Below, piece after piece: positions 63,946-64,000 of a DNA stretch of 64,000 nt (the first letter of the stretch is position 1; each line of letters opens with the position of its first letter). The notes under the pieces are model-generated. The model did not search any database. It was given only the letters and a program-made list of their open reading frames with translations, and was not told the DNA's origin. Source of the DNA: Opisthocomus hoazin. Taxonomy: Eukaryota > Chordata > Aves > Opisthocomiformes > Opisthocomidae. The stretch lies in contig NC_134439.1 of assembly GCF_030867145.1 (NCBI RefSeq), forward strand, positions 8,655,379 to 8,719,378, written 5' to 3'. A program made the translations under genes and the position numbers.

Positions 63946-64000
63946 CCTAAACCCAGAGGAAAGTGGGCAGATTCGGTGTCTCCCTCCCGATCACGGGGAA

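Overview
The window looks like a gene-dense, GC-rich microchromosome segment of a bird genome. Three things point there: several CR1-type LINE fragments (the dominant retroposon of birds), extreme GC content with many minisatellites, and the gene order GFAP - KIF18B - C1QL1 - DCAKD - NMT1. From memory, the same order is found at human 17q21.31 and on chicken chromosome 27. The species cannot be read from the sequence.

Left half (1-38,700). GFAP (minus) enters from the left with its first three coding exons. KIF18B (minus, about 4,860-13,800) keeps a recognisable motor and tail but looks decayed: an in-frame stop in the P-loop exon, missing motor exons, lost kinesin signature residues and a frame break in the tail. 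C1QL1 (minus, 15,547-21,231) is an intact two-exon gene with a minisatellite-filled intron that also holds AT-rich, homeodomain-motif islands. DCAKD (minus, 29,314-34,295) is complete in four coding exons. It shares a CpG-island promoter (about 38,130-38,560) with NMT1 (plus), of which only coding exon 1 (38,560-38,687) is visible.

Right half (38,700-64,000). Where the rest of NMT1 should follow, the window instead holds a mutilated inverted copy of the left half. In plus order it runs: the DCAKD first coding exon (45,897-46,014), a shuffled junction, about 8.8 kb around C1QL1 exon 1 (46,993-55,783, with C1QL1 exon 2 deleted), part of the C1QL1 3' flank, a mosaic of KIF18B pieces, and about 1.07 kb of KIF18B tail region (56,566-57,632). 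By rough eye estimate the arms differ by about 0.3-1.2%. The proximal end lies at a CR1 copy that is much more diverged than its flank. The distal end joins, through a short shared GGATC-like sequence, to a fragment of 28S rRNA gene. Beyond are a candidate solo LTR and the 3' coding exons of an LRRC37-like gene (minus).

GFAP is an astrocyte filament, KIF18B a mitotic kinesin, C1QL1 a secreted synaptic C1q protein, DCAKD a CoA-pathway kinase and NMT1 the N-myristoyltransferase. They form no shared pathway; the interest lies in genome architecture: an inverted segmental duplication whose breakpoints fall at a CR1 element, at minisatellites and at an rDNA fragment, next to LRRC37, the family tied to 17q21.31 rearrangement in primates. 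A mis-assembly is the main competing explanation, and apparent single-base frame breaks in GFAP and KIF18B make consensus errors a live concern.
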